64,000 nucleotides of DNA from Liquorilactobacillus aquaticus DSM 21051 (lineage in GTDB: Bacteria > Bacillota > Bacilli > Lactobacillales > Lactobacillaceae), in NCBI RefSeq assembly GCF_001436755.1, contig NZ_AYZD01000017.1:117750-181749 (forward strand), written 5' to 3'. The notes beneath the pieces are model-generated. The model was not told where the DNA came from. It saw nothing but the letters and a program-made list of their open reading frames with translations, and made no database searches. Shown here in pieces: positions 52,616 to 62,162 of the stretch (the first letter of the stretch is position 1; every line of letters begins with the position of its first letter). The position numbers and the translations under genes were made by a program.

Positions 52616-54304
52616 TTAATGGGCACTGGGAAGCGTGGGATCGGTAACCGTCAGATTCCATGAAATTGTTGTACTATAATTTTCATTAGCGTTGACGGAC
52701 TGATTCTGAGCACCGCTTGGAAACTGCAGCCTTCCCTGAATCGTATCGGAAAAAGCAGCTGGTGTAGTGGAGCTGCCAGAGTAAACGATTTGCGGCTCCT
52801 TTCCCAGTTGAATGCCATTTAGTGATAAGTTAGCATTCAAATTATTGCCGTCAATATCAGAGAAAGAACGAGTCTGATTAGCCGTTAGTTGCCATGAATG
52901 ATTGGCATTTTTGACAGATACTTCCCCCTCCGCAGTGTAATTCTTTGTTGAATCACCCTTTGCGATAACACTTACCGGAATAGTACCGAAATTAAAAGCT
53001 TCTGGTACACTGACCAGCTCAGGTGCTGATGGTGCTGGCGAAATTTTAACTTGTGCTCTATTTGAGGCTGCTGCAATACTCCATGGCTGCCAACTTTGAC
53101 AGCTGCTAGAGCAGACGACAAGCTGAATTGATAAGGGTTTGCTGTCTTTAGTTGCCTTCACTGCCTGGGTAATAAAATTATTATCACCTGTATTTTTAAT
53201 TGTAAGGTTCGCAGGTGCTAAACTGCTTTGTAGTATGCCGCCTGCGTTAGTTACACCAGAGACACGTCCCAGGTATGCAGGACTAGTGGCATTCTCTGGC
53301 CAGTAGAACCATGCATACCAATAATGTTTGGACTTATTTAGGCTGTTCAATAACTGTGAAAACGCATTTTGGTCGATAATATTTTGCCAAGTATTATCTT
53401 TAACCAAACCGGTTGATTGGATGTCAGATTCAGAACATTCAATAGCTTTTAAACCACCTATATACAGGTCCTTATTATCTCTGTTATTACCGGCTTGAGC
53501 GCTTATTCTGAGAGGGAAACCATAACTTTTTGGATCTGTATTGACTTTTGTCAAAAGATTTTGAAACGGTACATTGAATTTAGTTACGGCCTTGCCAGAT
53601 GAATCAACATCTGATTTACCGTTATTTAGAAAAGATGCAGTGAGACCAGCAAGGCTTGCTGATGAAGCAGACCATTGAACAGAATCCGTGGTGTTGGCTG
53701 GTATAACTTGAGCGGTAGCTGAATTGTATTGGTCATTTGACGCAAAAATACTGTTGGGAGCAGATGTTATATGTATCTGGGTAGAAGAAACCTGCCCAGA
53801 AAGTTTGTTTGAATAGTAAGTTGTTGGTTGACACCAGGGATTATTGTAAGTGTTCACTCCGACAACATATCCTTTATGCATACTGTCCATTAGCCAAGTG
53901 CTGTCTTTGTATTTTGAAAGGTTCACAGTGTAGGATAGTTCTGAATAATCGCCCTTTTCTTTATGTGTGTAACTTGCTTGATCGGTCACCCAAGTAGCAT
54001 TCTGAAAATTATCATAGGCTGTAAAAATTGTGATATCAATTTTGTTGTTGAACTTAACATTTTGATAACTGATGACAACGTTAAATTTTAAGTATGTTTG
54101 ACCATTTTCCAAGACAGTATACGGCTGAGTAGTGAAGCCAGCTTTGCCCTTATCAAGATCACCAGCTGGGGTAGTTGCGCAAACTGAGTCCGCACTAACA
54201 TGTGCACAGAACAAACTGCTGCTTGCGAAAAGAAAAGCACACAAAAACATAATCAGATACGTTATTTTATTTTTGTGCAAATTGCAAACAAACATTTTTT
54301 TCAC
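52616..54304 (-). CDS. Large WxL-type surface protein
   Basis: 562 residues. N-terminal hydrophobic signal (ITYLIMFLCAFLFASSSLF) with likely cleavage after VSA. The body is a Ser/Asn/Thr-rich extracellular region of beta character that I cannot assign. The last 130 residues form a WxL-like domain (VPEAFNFGTIPVSVIAKG, NHSWQLTAN, TISWNLTVTDPTLPSAH). The mature part carries five Cys (in SVCATT, PWCQPT, IECSES, VVCSSSC), unusual for a lactobacillar wall protein. It would be the large ligand-binding member of the WxL assembly. It starts behind GAGGTG. Confidence 0.78.
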   Translation of the reverse strand: MKKMFVCNLHKNKITYLIMFLCAFLFASSSLFCAHVSADSVCATTPAGDLDKGKAGFTTQPYTVLENGQTYLKFNVVISYQNVKFNNKIDITIFTAYDNFQNATWVTDQASYTHKEKGDYSELSYTVNLSKYKDSTWLMDSMHKGYVVGVNTYNNPWCQPTTYYSNKLSGQVSSTQIHITSAPNSIFASNDQYNSATAQVIPANTTDSVQWSASSASLAGLTASFLNNGKSDVDSSGKAVTKFNVPFQNLLTKVNTDPKSYGFPLRISAQAGNNRDNKDLYIGGLKAIECSESDIQSTGLVKDNTWQNIIDQNAFSQLLNSLNKSKHYWYAWFYWPENATSPAYLGRVSGVTNAGGILQSSLAPANLTIKNTGDNNFITQAVKATKDSKPLSIQLVVCSSSCQSWQPWSIAAASNRAQVKISPAPSAPELVSVPEAFNFGTIPVSVIAKGDSTKNYTAEGEVSVKNANHSWQLTANQTRSFSDIDGNNLNANLSLNGIQLGKEPQIVYSGSSTTPAAFSDTIQGRLQFPSGAQNQSVNANENYSTTISWNLTVTDPTLPSAH

Positions 54305-54411
54305 CTCAAAATATGTGATTATAGCACGACTGCTAGTAAAAATGTTACAAGATAAGCTTAAGGTGGGCTGCGAAAGAACATGTTGAAAGAATAAAATATT
54401 TTTTGAGATAC

Positions 54412-55491
54412 TTATTTTTTGGGCTCTTTTGCAGTAAGTGAATCCTCAGTTGACTTTTTATTTGCTGAGCGTCGTCCGATAAAGAATGCGAGCATGAAAA
54501 CCAAGAGCACGAGTAAAACACCTAGCAAGATCCACAACCATGTCCAGTTACGATTAATGTTAGCTTTTTTATTGATCTTTCCTGCGTCAGAACGAGTGAT
54601 AGTGAAATTGCGATCAAAAATCCATTTATATTTTCCTGAAGTTGCAATGACGTGCATATGATATTTTCCAGACTTCATTGCCTTATTATGCCAATTGATA
54701 GAATAATCAAAGTTTGAGTTGGGTGCCATACCAAGATTCTTCTGCGTTGAACGATAGAGAACCTTGCTGCCTGCCAGTTTAGAGATTTCACCTGTTAGGG
54801 TTAATTTTTTTATCATTACCGGGCGTGTATTTTCTAAATTGATTTTTGTGGCTGCACTGAAATTGGCTGTGTCTTCGATCCCAGCAGAAATTTTATTCAT
54901 TTTCATCTTGGGGGCTACAGTTGCTTGGGTATCCTCACGTAAGACAACTCCCAATGCTAAAGCATAGCGGTTTTTAATGATCATGCCTTTTTGATTAGTT
55001 TGCTGTGTGTTTGAGGTTTGATTGTCTAGAAAATACAAAGCACCTTCAAGTATGCCGCGGAATTTTTGTTGCGGCATTTTAAGCGTGAACGTCAAGGTTT
55101 TACTCTCACGCGGTGCTAAAATGATCTTTTGCGGGCGGCCTAATATCTCTGATAAGAAAAATGGCGCACGGCTGAGATGTTTGAGGTTGTTTTTATCATA
55201 CGCCTCAACACCAGCATTGCTGGTGTAAGCCGTGTTGGGATAAGCCGTAATTTTTTTTTGAGCATTGGTCAAATTCTGAATCTGAACATTGATGTTTTGT
55301 GTTTGTCCTGGCACGACCTTTAAGTCAAAATAGGAAGCATTTTTGTCGAATTGATTAGCAGGTGTGACAGCAGTGACAGTAAAGCCGGCACCCTCAGCAT
55401 GAGCTGTGGGTACTTTTAGCCATATTATTGGGATGAGGCACGTTATTAGAGATAAAATCATGGTAAAAAGTCTTTTTTTTGTGTTCAACAC
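54412..55491 (-). CDS. DUF916/DUF3324 WxL-partner protein with membrane anchor
   Basis: 359 residues. Signal peptide LFTMILSLITCLIPIIW to AHAEG, DUF916 domain (FTVTAVTPANQFDKNASYFD, VVPGQTQNINVQI), DUF3324 domain (FRGILEGALYFLDNQ, KIILAPRESKTLTFTL), then a membrane helix WTWLWILLGVLLVLLVFMLA and a Lys/Arg tail. Such proteins tether WxL proteins to peptidoglycan and membrane in the wall-facing assembly. An attenuator-like hairpin precedes it. Confidence 0.9.
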   Translation of the reverse strand: MLNTKKRLFTMILSLITCLIPIIWLKVPTAHAEGAGFTVTAVTPANQFDKNASYFDLKVVPGQTQNINVQIQNLTNAQKKITAYPNTAYTSNAGVEAYDKNNLKHLSRAPFFLSEILGRPQKIILAPRESKTLTFTLKMPQQKFRGILEGALYFLDNQTSNTQQTNQKGMIIKNRYALALGVVLREDTQATVAPKMKMNKISAGIEDTANFSAATKINLENTRPVMIKKLTLTGEISKLAGSKVLYRSTQKNLGMAPNSNFDYSINWHNKAMKSGKYHMHVIATSGKYKWIFDRNFTITRSDAGKINKKANINRNWTWLWILLGVLLVLLVFMLAFFIGRRSANKKSTEDSLTAKEPKK

Positions 55492-55554
55492 TTGTTCTCC
55501 CTGTACGATTCACATATTCGGTGGTAGTTTTGATTGCAATATTCTGATGGGACT

Positions 55555-55587
55555 ACAAAAGCTAGGACCCGTGTGGTTATCCTAGCT
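55555..55587 (-). terminator. Hairpin between the first WxL gene and the DUF916 gene
   Basis: On the minus strand AGCTAGGA and TCCTAGCT form an 8-bp stem around 12 bases, followed by TTTTG. It could cut transcription so that the first WxL gene is made in excess. Confidence 0.6.
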
Positions 55588-55610
55588 CTTACCTATCGCT
55601 AGCAGACTGC

Positions 55611-56252
55611 TTAATTTGAAGCGGTATCGTTTAAAGTCCAATTTATAGTGGCGGAGTAGGTTCCAGGGCTAACGTTAGCGGATGGGTCAAAATGAAGCTT
55701 TGTGTTTGTTGTATCAGTGGTAGCAGTTGCTGTGTTGACCCCCTTGTTATTTGTGGCAGAATTCCAGACTGCTTGATAATTGTTTCCGATAGAAACACCG
55801 TTGATATCGCTGGCAGCGGCAGTGTTTTGACTTGTAGCTTGGAAGGTGATTACACCAGTCAAACTAGAATCAGGATCACTTTTATTTTGGAATTGAGATA
55901 ATTGAGCACTGACTGACCAGCCTTTAGCTACATTACTGCCGCGATAATCTTCAATCGTTAATGGGGCATCTGCTTTGTTCAAGCCAATATCTGTTCCTTT
56001 GCTGATGTCTTTCACGTTTGTATCTTTGAAAGTGAAACCGGGTGCGCTTGTAAGCGCAAGACCGTTAGGATTATTTGGAGTTCCATCCCCAGCTGACACT
56101 TTAAAGGTGGCTTGTGTACTGTTGGCTGCGGCTTGACTAGAGGTGCTCGAAGAACTCGAATTACTGGAGTTGTCTGCTTTGGCTGTTCCGAGGTTCAACA
56201 TAAGTAAGGCACTTAAGGTGATCCCGGAGATAGCCATTATTTTTTTTAACAT
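55611..56252 (-). CDS. WxL-domain cell-surface protein (first gene of the cluster)
   Basis: 213 residues. Signal peptide MLKKIMAISGITLSALLMLN to AKADN, a Ser-rich linker, and a full WxL domain: LALTSAPGFTFKDTNV, LTIEDYRGSNVAKGWSVSAQ and the terminal INWTLNDTASN. Starts behind GGAGAGG. A good promoter lies upstream, and a hairpin follows the gene, so it is probably the most abundant protein of the set. Confidence 0.9.
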   Translation of the reverse strand: MLKKIMAISGITLSALLMLNLGTAKADNSSNSSSSSTSSQAAANSTQATFKVSAGDGTPNNPNGLALTSAPGFTFKDTNVKDISKGTDIGLNKADAPLTIEDYRGSNVAKGWSVSAQLSQFQNKSDPDSSLTGVITFQATSQNTAAASDINGVSIGNNYQAVWNSATNNKGVNTATATTDTTNTKLHFDPSANVSPGTYSATINWTLNDTASN

Positions 56253-56309
56253 AAAAAACCTCTCCTTTTTTAATTAAAAAATAAAAAGTTAATTGTTGAT
56301 AACAATAGA

Positions 56310-56338
56310 AATATAGCACGCATTTTCTGAGAAGACAA
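56310..56338 (-). promoter_or_regulatory. Promoter of the WxL cluster
   Basis: Minus strand TTGTCT (56338-56333), 17-bp spacer, TATATT (56315-56310). The 345-bp gap 56253-56597 otherwise holds A/T tracts and the levR control region. Confidence 0.65.
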
Positions 56339-56553
56339 GGAAATTTTAATTAAAAAAAATTTTTTTTTAAAAAAAAGCTTAAAAATAATAATTAATAACC
56401 GATTGTATCCAACTTGAGCACTTAAAGTTAAGAAGAAATCGGTTACAAAACTGGCTGATTAAAAATAATTATCTATTAGAATGAATGTCTTTGTTAACAT
56501 TCAAAGGTGAACATTTTTTAAGTATCTTTGAATTCGCTTACTTCGACTGAAAG

Positions 56554-56572
56554 TGATACACTGGTGATACAC
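56554..56572 (+). promoter_or_regulatory. Direct repeat TGATACAC ahead of levR
   Basis: TGATACAC occurs at 56554-56561 and 56565-56572, 11 bp apart (one helical turn), about 26 bp before the levR start. The same word occurs at 59526 next to the sigma-54 promoter of the PTS operon. Confidence 0.4.
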
Positions 56573-56597
56573 AAGGCTGAACGGGGGAGTGACGCGT

Positions 56598-59456
56598 GTG
56601 ACAAGGCGTGAGAAAATTTTGAAATATTTGGAGAAGTATACAACGGGTAAGTCAAAAAGTGCAACAACTAAGGAAATTGCTGAAATGCTGGGGATTCTGC
56701 GGCCTAATGTCAGCAAGGAGCTTAACCTACTTGTTAGAGAAGGCAAGGTTGAAAAAATGAACGGCCGGCCAGTTCGATATTTTATACTCAGCGCAAATGA
56801 AATTAAGAAAGCTGTGTCCATGGAACGGAAACCAACCATTGGTTTTGCGGGCAGTACTGCAATTGCGAGTGCTACAGAAACTGGCAAATTATTTTCAGAG
56901 ATGACAGGGACAGGTGATGTTTTTGCAAATATGATCGGATCACATGATAGTTTGAAAAATCAGGCCGAACAGGCGAAAGCAGCGCTGCTTTATCCACCGC
57001 ATGGGTTGAATACGTTGATTATTGGCCCAACTGGATCAGGAAAAACTTACTTTGCCAACAATATGTATCGTTTCGCTTTAGCAAAAGAAATTATTGCAAA
57101 GAAGGGTTTCACAACTTTTAACTGTGCAGACTATGCTCACAATCCACAATTGCTGATGTCGCATTTGTTCGGATATGTCAAGGGGGCATTTACGGGGGCC
57201 GATGAAGATAAGGATGGCCTTATTCAAGAAGCTGACGGTGGAATGCTTTTTTTAGACGAGGTACATCGGTTACCACCGGAAGGGCAAGAAATGATTTTTT
57301 ATTTCATGGATCATGGAAAATACAGCCGCCTAGGTGAAACAGCTAAGACGCATCATGCAGATGTGAGATTGATTTGTGCAACGACAGAAGATCCTGAGAG
57401 TTCATTGTTGCAGACATTTGTACGTAGAATTCCAGTTACAATTCAACTGCCTGCCTTCGTTCAAAGAAGCGCACGTGAGAAACTGCAATTGTTGCAGCAC
57501 TTGCTCACGCTTGAAGCTAATCGTATCCATAAGGATATTCGCTTAAGCGAAGATGTGGTCCAGGCTCTGTTAGGAAGTGTCACATACGGGAATGTCGGGC
57601 AGCTTAAATCTAATGTGCAACTAGTTTGTGCTCAGGGATTTTTAAATAGCATGCAGAACAAGGAAGAAATTAGCTTGAAGTTTAACCAGTTACCGCCCAA
57701 TATCAAGGAAGGTTTATCGCTTTTGGCGAATAATCGGCATGAACTTGGCAAGCTGACACGTTTGTTAGAACCAGTAATGATTATCAAACCCGATTTTAAT
57801 CGTGGAATGACAGAGATAGATAGTTATGAACTCCCGTATAATTTGTACGAAATTATTGGAGACAAAGCGGCGCTGTTGAAAGATGAGGGATTGGATCAAT
57901 CCTCGATCAATAACTTTATAATGACAGATATTAATCTGCACTTTAAGTCGTTCTATCGTCAAGGCAAGTTGGATAAAACTGTTAACAGTTTGAATGAAAT
58001 AGTTGACCAGGAAATTATCGATCTGACAAAAAAAATCCAGCAACTCCTGCAAGAAAAAGAAAATTATCCATTGAGGGACAGTTTTATCTATGCGATGAGC
58101 CTACATATCAGTTCATTTATTAAAAGAGTTCAATCAGGCAAAGCACTTCGCAATATGTCGGCAGATTTAATATCCATGGTGCATGATTATCCAAATGAAT
58201 TAAAAATTGCGGGGAAAATCAAAGAATTGATTGAAGAGCATTATCGCTTCCCAATACCGCGGTCTGAAGTATACTACATGGCGATTTTATTGGTATCTTT
58301 GCGTTCAGAGCCCAAGACAGGAAAAGTTGGAATTGTAGTCGCTGCTCATGGAAATAGCACAGCTTCGTCAATGGCTCAAGTTGTTTCACAATTACTGTCT
58401 GTAGATAATATTGTCGCATATGATATGCCGCTTGAAATGAGCCCAAAAATTGCATTGAATGGGATCGCCGCACAGGTCAAAAAAATTGATCGGGGGAACG
58501 GCGTACTATTGCTGGTAGACATGGGTTCACTTAGTACTTTTAGCAGCAAATTGAGTGAACAGACTAATATAAACGTTAAAACAATTGATATGGTGACAAC
58601 TGCAATGGTTTTAGAAGCTGCGCGTAAAACAGCCTTAATTGACAGTGATCTTGATACTGTTTATCGGGAATTGCACGAGTTTGCAGGTTATTCGCGTACG
58701 CTTGGAAAAGTACAGAAAAAAGTTGATTATTTATCAGAGATTCCGCATCAAAAAAACAAAGCCATAATTGCAATATGCTCCACAGGTGAAGGTACAGCCA
58801 AGAAAATCAAAGAATTATTGGATAAAATCTTAATTAATAATCTAATTGATGATATTACGGTCATCACAATTTCTGTTGTCGGGATGAAAGAGAAAATTGC
58901 AGAGGTGCAGCAAAAATATCAAATCGTGGCGGCTACGGGAATTATTAAGCCCCAAATTACAGTTCCTTTTATCTCATTAGAAAATTTGCTGCAAGGTGGG
59001 GGAGAAAGTTTCGTCAGCTTAATAGAACAAGTAAATGATAGTAGCACGCATAATATGGACTCGCTGGAGAATTCAGAGCAATTGACTGAAGAAACAACTC
59101 AGAAATATCTCAGTCAGTATTTTACTTTCATCAATCCTATAAAAATTACTAAAATATTATGGGATTATTGTGACTTTATTCAGGAGCGCAGTCGTTTCCA
59201 AATATCGAATTCTTTCAGAATAAGCTTGATCATGCACTTATCCGGTGCACTTGAAAGATATTTAACACGGGCGGAAATGAGTGCTGACAAGGAGAATTTA
59301 TCTGCCGTTAGATCGGATAAATTGTATCCGATCATTAAACAAGCAAATGAGCTGCTGGATGGGACTCTGAATATTAGACTCTCAGATGTTGAAACTTATT
59401 ACATTATTGAGTTATTTAATACAGAAAATGAAAAAAGCAATACACTAAAAAAGTAA
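56598..59456 (+). CDS. levR: Sigma-54-dependent PTS activator, LevR/ManR type
   Basis: 952 residues from GTG 56598, 8 bases after GGGGGAG. Order: winged HTH (TTKEIAEMLGILRPNVSKEL), AAA+ sigma-54 interaction domain with Walker A GPTGSGKTYFANNM, the GAFTGAD loop that contacts sigma-54 and Walker B MLFLDEVHRLP, then PRD1 (from about 450), a mannose-type IIA-like domain (GIVVAAHGNSTASSMAQVVS, His retained), a gat-type IIB-like domain (IIAICSTGEGTAKKIKELL, Cys retained) and PRD2 (about 835-940). HPr and EII components phosphorylate such proteins. The PTS operon behind it has a -24/-12 promoter, its evident target. rpoN is not in the window. Confidence 0.93.
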   Translation: MTRREKILKYLEKYTTGKSKSATTKEIAEMLGILRPNVSKELNLLVREGKVEKMNGRPVRYFILSANEIKKAVSMERKPTIGFAGSTAIASATETGKLFSEMTGTGDVFANMIGSHDSLKNQAEQAKAALLYPPHGLNTLIIGPTGSGKTYFANNMYRFALAKEIIAKKGFTTFNCADYAHNPQLLMSHLFGYVKGAFTGADEDKDGLIQEADGGMLFLDEVHRLPPEGQEMIFYFMDHGKYSRLGETAKTHHADVRLICATTEDPESSLLQTFVRRIPVTIQLPAFVQRSAREKLQLLQHLLTLEANRIHKDIRLSEDVVQALLGSVTYGNVGQLKSNVQLVCAQGFLNSMQNKEEISLKFNQLPPNIKEGLSLLANNRHELGKLTRLLEPVMIIKPDFNRGMTEIDSYELPYNLYEIIGDKAALLKDEGLDQSSINNFIMTDINLHFKSFYRQGKLDKTVNSLNEIVDQEIIDLTKKIQQLLQEKENYPLRDSFIYAMSLHISSFIKRVQSGKALRNMSADLISMVHDYPNELKIAGKIKELIEEHYRFPIPRSEVYYMAILLVSLRSEPKTGKVGIVVAAHGNSTASSMAQVVSQLLSVDNIVAYDMPLEMSPKIALNGIAAQVKKIDRGNGVLLLVDMGSLSTFSSKLSEQTNINVKTIDMVTTAMVLEAARKTALIDSDLDTVYRELHEFAGYSRTLGKVQKKVDYLSEIPHQKNKAIIAICSTGEGTAKKIKELLDKILINNLIDDITVITISVVGMKEKIAEVQQKYQIVAATGIIKPQITVPFISLENLLQGGGESFVSLIEQVNDSSTHNMDSLENSEQLTEETTQKYLSQYFTFINPIKITKILWDYCDFIQERSRFQISNSFRISLIMHLSGALERYLTRAEMSADKENLSAVRSDKLYPIIKQANELLDGTLNIRLSDVETYYIIELFNTENEKSNTLKK

Positions 59457-59483
59457 TACACTTTTTAGTGTATTGCTTTTTAT
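59437..59483 (+). terminator. levR terminator overlapping the end of the gene
   Basis: AAAAAGCAATACACTAAAAA pairs with TTTTTAGTGTATTGCTTTTT around a loop of about 9 bases; the left arm is within the last levR codons. Confidence 0.85.
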
Positions 59484-59525
59484 TATTTTTTAATCACTGG
59501 GCCCCTTTATGATAGCGCTTTTAGC

Positions 59526-59554
59526 TGATACACAAAAAATGGCATGCAAATTGC
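59526..59554 (+). promoter_or_regulatory. Sigma-54 (-24/-12) promoter of the mannose-family PTS operon
   Basis: TGGCATGCAAATTGC (59540-59554) has GG and GC spaced 12 bases apart, as in the consensus TGGCAC-N5-TTGC. A TGATACAC word lies at 59526-59533. Start of transcription expected near 59566. Confidence 0.85.
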
Positions 59555-59630
59555 TTATACTAAAGTGTGGGTACATTTTTAAATTCAAAGATCTGCATTG
59601 CAATAGAAATGATGGTGAGTGGTTATAGTG

Positions 59631-60131
59631 ATGGATGTCCGTTTGTTGCGAATTGACAGTCGTTTACTGCATGGACAGGTTGCTACTAATTGGGCGAAGG
59701 CGATTAGCGTCAATCGAATTTTAGTTGTTTCAGATCGAGTTGCTCAAGACATGATGCGCAAAACGTTGATTATACAGGCTGCGCCTCCTGGACTCAGGGC
59801 AAATGTTATCACAGTAGAAAAAATGATACGTATCTATCATGACCTGCGTTTTGTTTCGGTTAAGCCGATGATTTTAGTTGAAGATCCCATTGATGCTAAG
59901 CGTCTTGTTGAAGGAGGTATCAAAGTCTCTTCGGTTAATATTGGTGCAATCAGTTTCGACAGCACAAGAGTCATGGTTACTGATACAATCGCTGTTGGGC
60001 CTAAAGATGTAAAGGCTCTCATATGGCTTCATGCTCATAATATTCGTCTTGACGTCCGTAAGGTTGCCAATGACAGCTCAAAAAATCTTTGGAAATCACT
60101 TTTGGAAAAAGGGTTGGTGAAAAACGACTGA
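59631..60131 (+). CDS. PTS mannose/fructose/sorbose-family EIIB (stand-alone)
   Basis: 166 residues from the ATG at 59631; the frame is open four codons further to a GTG. Phosphorylated His in LRIDSRLLHGQVATNW; SVNRILVVSDRVAQD and LDVRKVANDSS complete the fold. It is close to the IIB half of the next gene, so the operon encodes two IIB domains. First gene after the sigma-54 promoter. Confidence 0.9.
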   Translation: MDVRLLRIDSRLLHGQVATNWAKAISVNRILVVSDRVAQDMMRKTLIIQAAPPGLRANVITVEKMIRIYHDLRFVSVKPMILVEDPIDAKRLVEGGIKVSSVNIGAISFDSTRVMVTDTIAVGPKDVKALIWLHAHNIRLDVRKVANDSSKNLWKSLLEKGLVKND

Positions 60132-60262
60132 ACTTTGAGTTGGTAAATTTAACTTGTCTGTGCATTTTCAAGAATTCACTGAAAGGTGGTGAGAAAAGTT
60201 TTTGACGTGATGAAATAATCCGTAATTTTGCGTCATTTTCATAAAATGACAGTGAAATCGGA

Positions 60263-60285
60263 TGCTTTAGCAGTTAACTAAAGCA
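60263..60285 (+). promoter_or_regulatory. Hairpin between the IIB and IIAB genes
   Basis: TGCTTTAG and CTAAAGCA (8 bp) around CAGTTAA, without a T tract. It sits 30 bp before the IIAB start in a 184-bp gap and may mark an RNA processing or stability site. Confidence 0.4.
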
Positions 60286-60315
60286 AAAAACTCTCATAAT
60301 AGGAGGTATTAAACA

Positions 60316-61308
60316 ATGGTAGGTATTATCCTAGCAAGCCATGGTGGCTTTGCTGAAGGCATTTTCCAATCTGCTTCGATGATTTTTGGCGAACAGGACA
60401 ATGTTAAAGCTGTCACCTTAATGCCGAACGAAGGTCCGGATGATGTAAGAGCTAAAATGGAAAAAGCGATTGATTCTTTTGAAAATAAAGATGAAGTCCT
60501 ATTTCTTATCGATTTGTGGGGTGGAACGCCTTTCAACCAAGCTAATACCATTTTAGAGGCACATAAAGATAAGTGGGCAATTGTTGCCGGTATGAACTTA
60601 CCAATGGTAATCGAGGCATATGCATCTCGTTTGTCAATGGAATCGGCACATGAAATTGCTGCACATATTATTGAAACCGCTAAAGATGGTGTAAAAGTTA
60701 AACCTGAAGGACTTCAACCAAAAAAGAAAACGGAAACTGTATCAGAAGACGATCAACCTAAAGGCTCATTATCGCCTGGAACAGTGGTTGGGGATGGCAA
60801 AATCAAATATGTCTTGGCGCGTGTAGATTCACGCCTTTTACATGGTCAAGTCGCAACAGCTTGGACAAGGTCAACTAATCCTAATCGAATTATTGTTGTT
60901 TCCGATAAGGTTGCCAAAGACAAACTTCGTAAGAGTATGATTGTAGAGGCTGCGCCCCCTGGAGTACATGCTAACGTGATTCCAGTCAAAAAAATGATTG
61001 ACGTAGCAAAAGATACTCGTTTTGGAAATACTAAAGCCTTAATTCTTTTTGAAAATCCCGAAGATGCACTCACTGTTATTAAAGCTGGAGTCGATATCAA
61101 AGAACTTAATATTGGTTCGATGGCACATTCTGTCGGTAAAGTTGCTGTCAGCAAGGTTCTTTCTTTAGATGGTGAAGATGTTAAAGCTTTTGAGGAACTT
61201 GAAAAATTGGGTGTTAAGTTTGATGTTCGCAAGGTTCCAGATGATTCTAAAGGAAATATGGATCAAATTATCAATAAGGCACGTCAAGGACTTGCGGAAA
61301 ACAAGTAA
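60316..61308 (+). CDS. manL: PTS mannose-type EIIAB
   Basis: 330 residues. IIA domain 1-135 with His10 in VGIILASHGGFAEGIFQSA and LFLIDLWGGTPFNQAN; a charged linker; IIB domain from about 160 with the His in RVDSRLLHGQVATAWTRS and FDVRKVPDDSKGNM. It passes phosphate from HPr via His10 to the IIB His and then to sugar. Starts behind AGGAGG. The symbol is by family; the operon could also be a fructose (levDE) system. Confidence 0.92.
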   Translation: MVGIILASHGGFAEGIFQSASMIFGEQDNVKAVTLMPNEGPDDVRAKMEKAIDSFENKDEVLFLIDLWGGTPFNQANTILEAHKDKWAIVAGMNLPMVIEAYASRLSMESAHEIAAHIIETAKDGVKVKPEGLQPKKKTETVSEDDQPKGSLSPGTVVGDGKIKYVLARVDSRLLHGQVATAWTRSTNPNRIIVVSDKVAKDKLRKSMIVEAAPPGVHANVIPVKKMIDVAKDTRFGNTKALILFENPEDALTVIKAGVDIKELNIGSMAHSVGKVAVSKVLSLDGEDVKAFEELEKLGVKFDVRKVPDDSKGNMDQIINKARQGLAENK

Positions 61309-61335
61309 TAAAAGTTAAAAAAGGAGGATTATCAA

Positions 61336-62142
61336 ATGTCTGCTATATCAATGATTTTAGTTGTGATCGTTGCTTTTTTTGCAGGAATGGAAGGTATTTT
61401 GGACGAATTCCAATTTCATCAGCCATTAGTATCTTGCACACTAATAGGTTTAGTAACTGGTCACTTGACACTTGGCATTATGTTAGGCGGTTCATTACAA
61501 ATGATCGCTTTAGGATGGGCGAATATTGGAGCTGCTGTTGCTCCTGATATTGCTTTAGCTGCTACTGCATCGGCAATTATTTTGGTTCAAGGTGGTCAAG
61601 GGACTCATGGTTTAGGGTCAGCTATTGCTTTTGCAATCCCATTGGCGGTTGCAGGTTTATTCTTAACGATGATTGTACGTACGATTACTGTTGCTATTGT
61701 TCATTTTATGGATGCTGCTGCTGCACAAGGAAATTCTCGCAAAATTGATTTTTGGCAAATGGTATGTATTTGCCTACAGGGGTTGCGGATTGCGATTCCT
61801 GCTGCTCTCTTACTGATCATCCCTGCTTCAAGCGTTCGTGATCTGCTTAATGCAATGCCAAGCTGGTTGAGCGATGGGATGACTATCGGTGGTGGAATGG
61901 TCGTTGCTGTTGGTTATGCAATGGTTATCAATATGATGGCTTCGCGTGAAGTATGGCCTTTCTTTGCAATTGGTTTTGTCGTAGCTGCAATTTCTGACTT
62001 AACGCTGATTGCTATTGGTGCTGTCGGCTTGTCGCTTGCTTTGATGTACCTCCAACTCGATAAGGGTGGTTCAGGTAATAGTGGCAATGGTGGTAACGGT
62101 AACACTGGTGATCCACTAGGCGATATCTTGGATGACTATTAA
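61336..62142 (+). CDS. manM: PTS mannose-type EIIC
   Basis: 268 residues, membrane component. GMEGILDEFQFHQPLVSCTL, HLTLGIMLGGSLQMIALGWA (IIC signature) and ALAATASAIILVQGG are conserved. The C-terminal tail is a Gly/Asn-rich stretch (GGSGNSGNGGNGNTGDP) seen in several lactobacillar ManM proteins. Starts behind AAGGAGG, 27 bp after IIAB. Confidence 0.93.
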   Translation: MSAISMILVVIVAFFAGMEGILDEFQFHQPLVSCTLIGLVTGHLTLGIMLGGSLQMIALGWANIGAAVAPDIALAATASAIILVQGGQGTHGLGSAIAFAIPLAVAGLFLTMIVRTITVAIVHFMDAAAAQGNSRKIDFWQMVCICLQGLRIAIPAALLLIIPASSVRDLLNAMPSWLSDGMTIGGGMVVAVGYAMVINMMASREVWPFFAIGFVVAAISDLTLIAIGAVGLSLALMYLQLDKGGSGNSGNGGNGNTGDPLGDILDDY

Positions 62143-62162
62143 ATTCGAAGGGGGTAAGCAAG

